A stretch of DNA of 64,000 nt from Pedobacter sp. Leaf176 (GTDB lineage Bacteria; Bacteroidota; Bacteroidia; Sphingobacteriales; Sphingobacteriaceae). Below, one piece after another: positions 62,962 to 64,000 of the stretch. Under the pieces are notes generated by a model. The model saw only the letters and a program-made list of their open reading frames with translations. It searched no databases and was not told the origin of the DNA. The number at the start of each line of letters is the position of its first letter. The stretch's first letter is position 1. The stretch spans positions 372,001 through 436,000 of the forward strand of contig NZ_LMPD01000001.1 of assembly GCF_001424305.1 (NCBI RefSeq), read 5' to 3'. The translations under genes and the position numbers were made by a program.

Positions 62962-64000
62962 ATGTACAAAAGAATAAATTATATTACAGCCATACTCGTT
63001 TTAGTTTGTGGTTTGGGTGTTCAGGCACAAGTTACCACGTCGTCACCATATTCGAGATATGGTTTTGGCAATGTTAAAGGATCATTATTGCCGCAATTAA
63101 GGGCCATGGGCGGCATCTCCACCGCCGTAAGTGCAATTAATGGGTTTAATTACATTAACATGCAAAATCCGGCATCCTATTCAAGTGTAAATTTAACTAC
63201 AGCTGATATCGGAATGACTGCTAGCATCACCAACCTTTCTAGAAATAATTTAAGTGAATCCAGTTTCAATTCAACTTTCAGCCACATCGCATTTGCAATA
63301 CCGGTAAGTAGAAAATCGGCATTGAGTTTTGGTATATTGCCTTACTCAGATTTAGGATATAGTTATAAGAACTCTATTAAAGTGGATACCCTTTCAGTAG
63401 ACCAGCTTTATGAAGGAGAAGGCGGCCTGTCTAAAGCTTATTTAGGTTATGGTTATAAGTTTGGCGATCACTTAAGCATTGGAGGTAATGTCGAATATAT
63501 TTTTGGCAATTTATTAACCACCCGAGCTACAGAATACGCAGTAGCGGGTGCAGTAAATGCGAAACTTCAGAATAAAAATAGTGTAGGCGGTTTAAATTAT
63601 TCGTATGGTGTCCAATACAATTTTAATGTTTCCCCAAAAACAATAATGACATTAGGCTATTCGGGAAGCAGTTCCGGTAAGGTAAATTCGAGGCAGTCTT
63701 TTTATGCAACGCAATATACCAGAAATGTTAATGGAGATGAAAATCCTGCAATTGATACCTTAAGCGCAGCTACAAATACAAAATCGAACTTAACCCTTCC
63801 GCTAACACATAACTTTGGTATTGCCATACAACAAACGGATAAATGGCTAATTGGTGCTGATTTTAGAATGAGCAAATGGTCTGCTGTTAGTGTTAATAAT
63901 GTTAGCCAGGGCTTACAAGATAGCTGGGGCGCCTCATTGGGTACGCAATTTACACCCGACGTTACTTCATACAACAGCTATTTTAAACGTGTCGATTACC
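62962..64000 (+). CDS. Outer-membrane beta-barrel protein, 3' end beyond the window
   Basis: An open frame of at least 346 codons with no stop before the window end. It starts with a signal peptide (MYKRINYITAILVLVCGL, cut near VQA) and then SSPYSRYGFGNV and LPQLRAMGGIS, typical of FadL/PorV-like Bacteroidota barrels next to coaX. The body alternates hydrophobic and polar residues with many Ser/Asn/Tyr. It starts 1 bp after coaX. The family beyond outer-membrane barrel is uncertain. Confidence 0.82.
   Translation, partial: MYKRINYITAILVLVCGLGVQAQVTTSSPYSRYGFGNVKGSLLPQLRAMGGISTAVSAINGFNYINMQNPASYSSVNLTTADIGMTASITNLSRNNLSESSFNSTFSHIAFAIPVSRKSALSFGILPYSDLGYSYKNSIKVDTLSVDQLYEGEGGLSKAYLGYGYKFGDHLSIGGNVEYIFGNLLTTRATEYAVAGAVNAKLQNKNSVGGLNYSYGVQYNFNVSPKTIMTLGYSGSSSGKVNSRQSFYATQYTRNVNGDENPAIDTLSAATNTKSNLTLPLTHNFGIAIQQTDKWLIGADFRMSKWSAVSVNNVSQGLQDSWGASLGTQFTPDVTSYNSYFKRVDY

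Noticed and set aside
1..64000. tRNA, rRNA, CRISPR array, insertion sequence or prophage
   Set aside because: No cloverleaf-type pattern, regular spaced repeats, transposase or phage gene was found in any gap.

Overview
The window looks like an ordinary chromosomal stretch of a Bacteroidota bacterium, most likely a Sphingobacteriaceae member close to Pedobacter. The reasons are an AT-rich composition, many Bacteroidota-type promoters (TTTG, 17-19 bp, TAnnTTTG), almost no Shine-Dalgarno sequences, the type IX secretion/gliding proteins GldJ and PorV, and families typical of the phylum (DUF4159, DUF4834, DUF6702, DUF6427, DUF7033-type deacetylase, YfhO). The genus is an inference. I see no tRNA, rRNA, insertion sequence, prophage or CRISPR array.

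Layout. 1-3.4 kb: CNNM/CorC membrane protein, rsmE, a DUF4159 protein and a biotinyl/lipoyl carrier protein, ending in a hairpin. 3.4-7.3 kb: gldJ and porV divergently arranged, then ispF. 7.5-10.9 kb: one large protein joining a GH18-like domain, a NodB deacetylase and a GT2 polymerase. 11-13.5 kb: pirin, YceI, a Crp/Fnr regulator and a 52-aa Cys-rich FeoB-associated protein. 13.7-19.7 kb: a compact cluster of two ATP-grasp ligases, a GCS2-type carboxylate-amine ligase, a class I glutaminase and two esterases. It looks like a small-molecule or peptide-amide pathway and is my best candidate for an undescribed system. 19.7-28.1 kb: aspartyl protease, typA/bipA, a tandem pair of LpxL-like acyltransferases, a serine hydrolase, a possible kinase-fold protein and a PfpI/DJ-1 protein.

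28.2-46.3 kb is surface-glycan and general metabolism: two glycosyltransferases with a YhcG-type nuclease between them, a tricorn-like S41 protease, a methyltransferase with a rhomboid protease, an alpha-L-fucosidase, a flippase-methyltransferase-methyltransferase-glycosyltransferase operon, DinB, YjjG, upp and a DUF7033-type deacetylase-like protein. 46.5-54.1 kb: DUF6702, HupE/UreJ-like protein, M1 peptidase, a COG1373 AAA ATPase preceded by a 43-bp palindrome, uvrB, ywbE and DUF4834. 54.4-64 kb: GbsR/MarR regulator, alginate-lyase-like protein, YfhO, a tiny membrane protein, LpxH-like phosphoesterase, MurG-like glycosyltransferase, DUF6427, coaX and an outer-membrane protein cut by the window end.

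Functionally the window is rich in cell-envelope work: lipid A (two LpxL-like, one LpxH-like), exopolysaccharide (GH18-NodB-GT2, flippase operon, YfhO) and T9SS (GldJ, PorV). Several genes have a -7 box only 3-8 nt from the start codon, which suggests leaderless or nearly leaderless mRNAs. All assignments come from reading the sequence; no database search was run.
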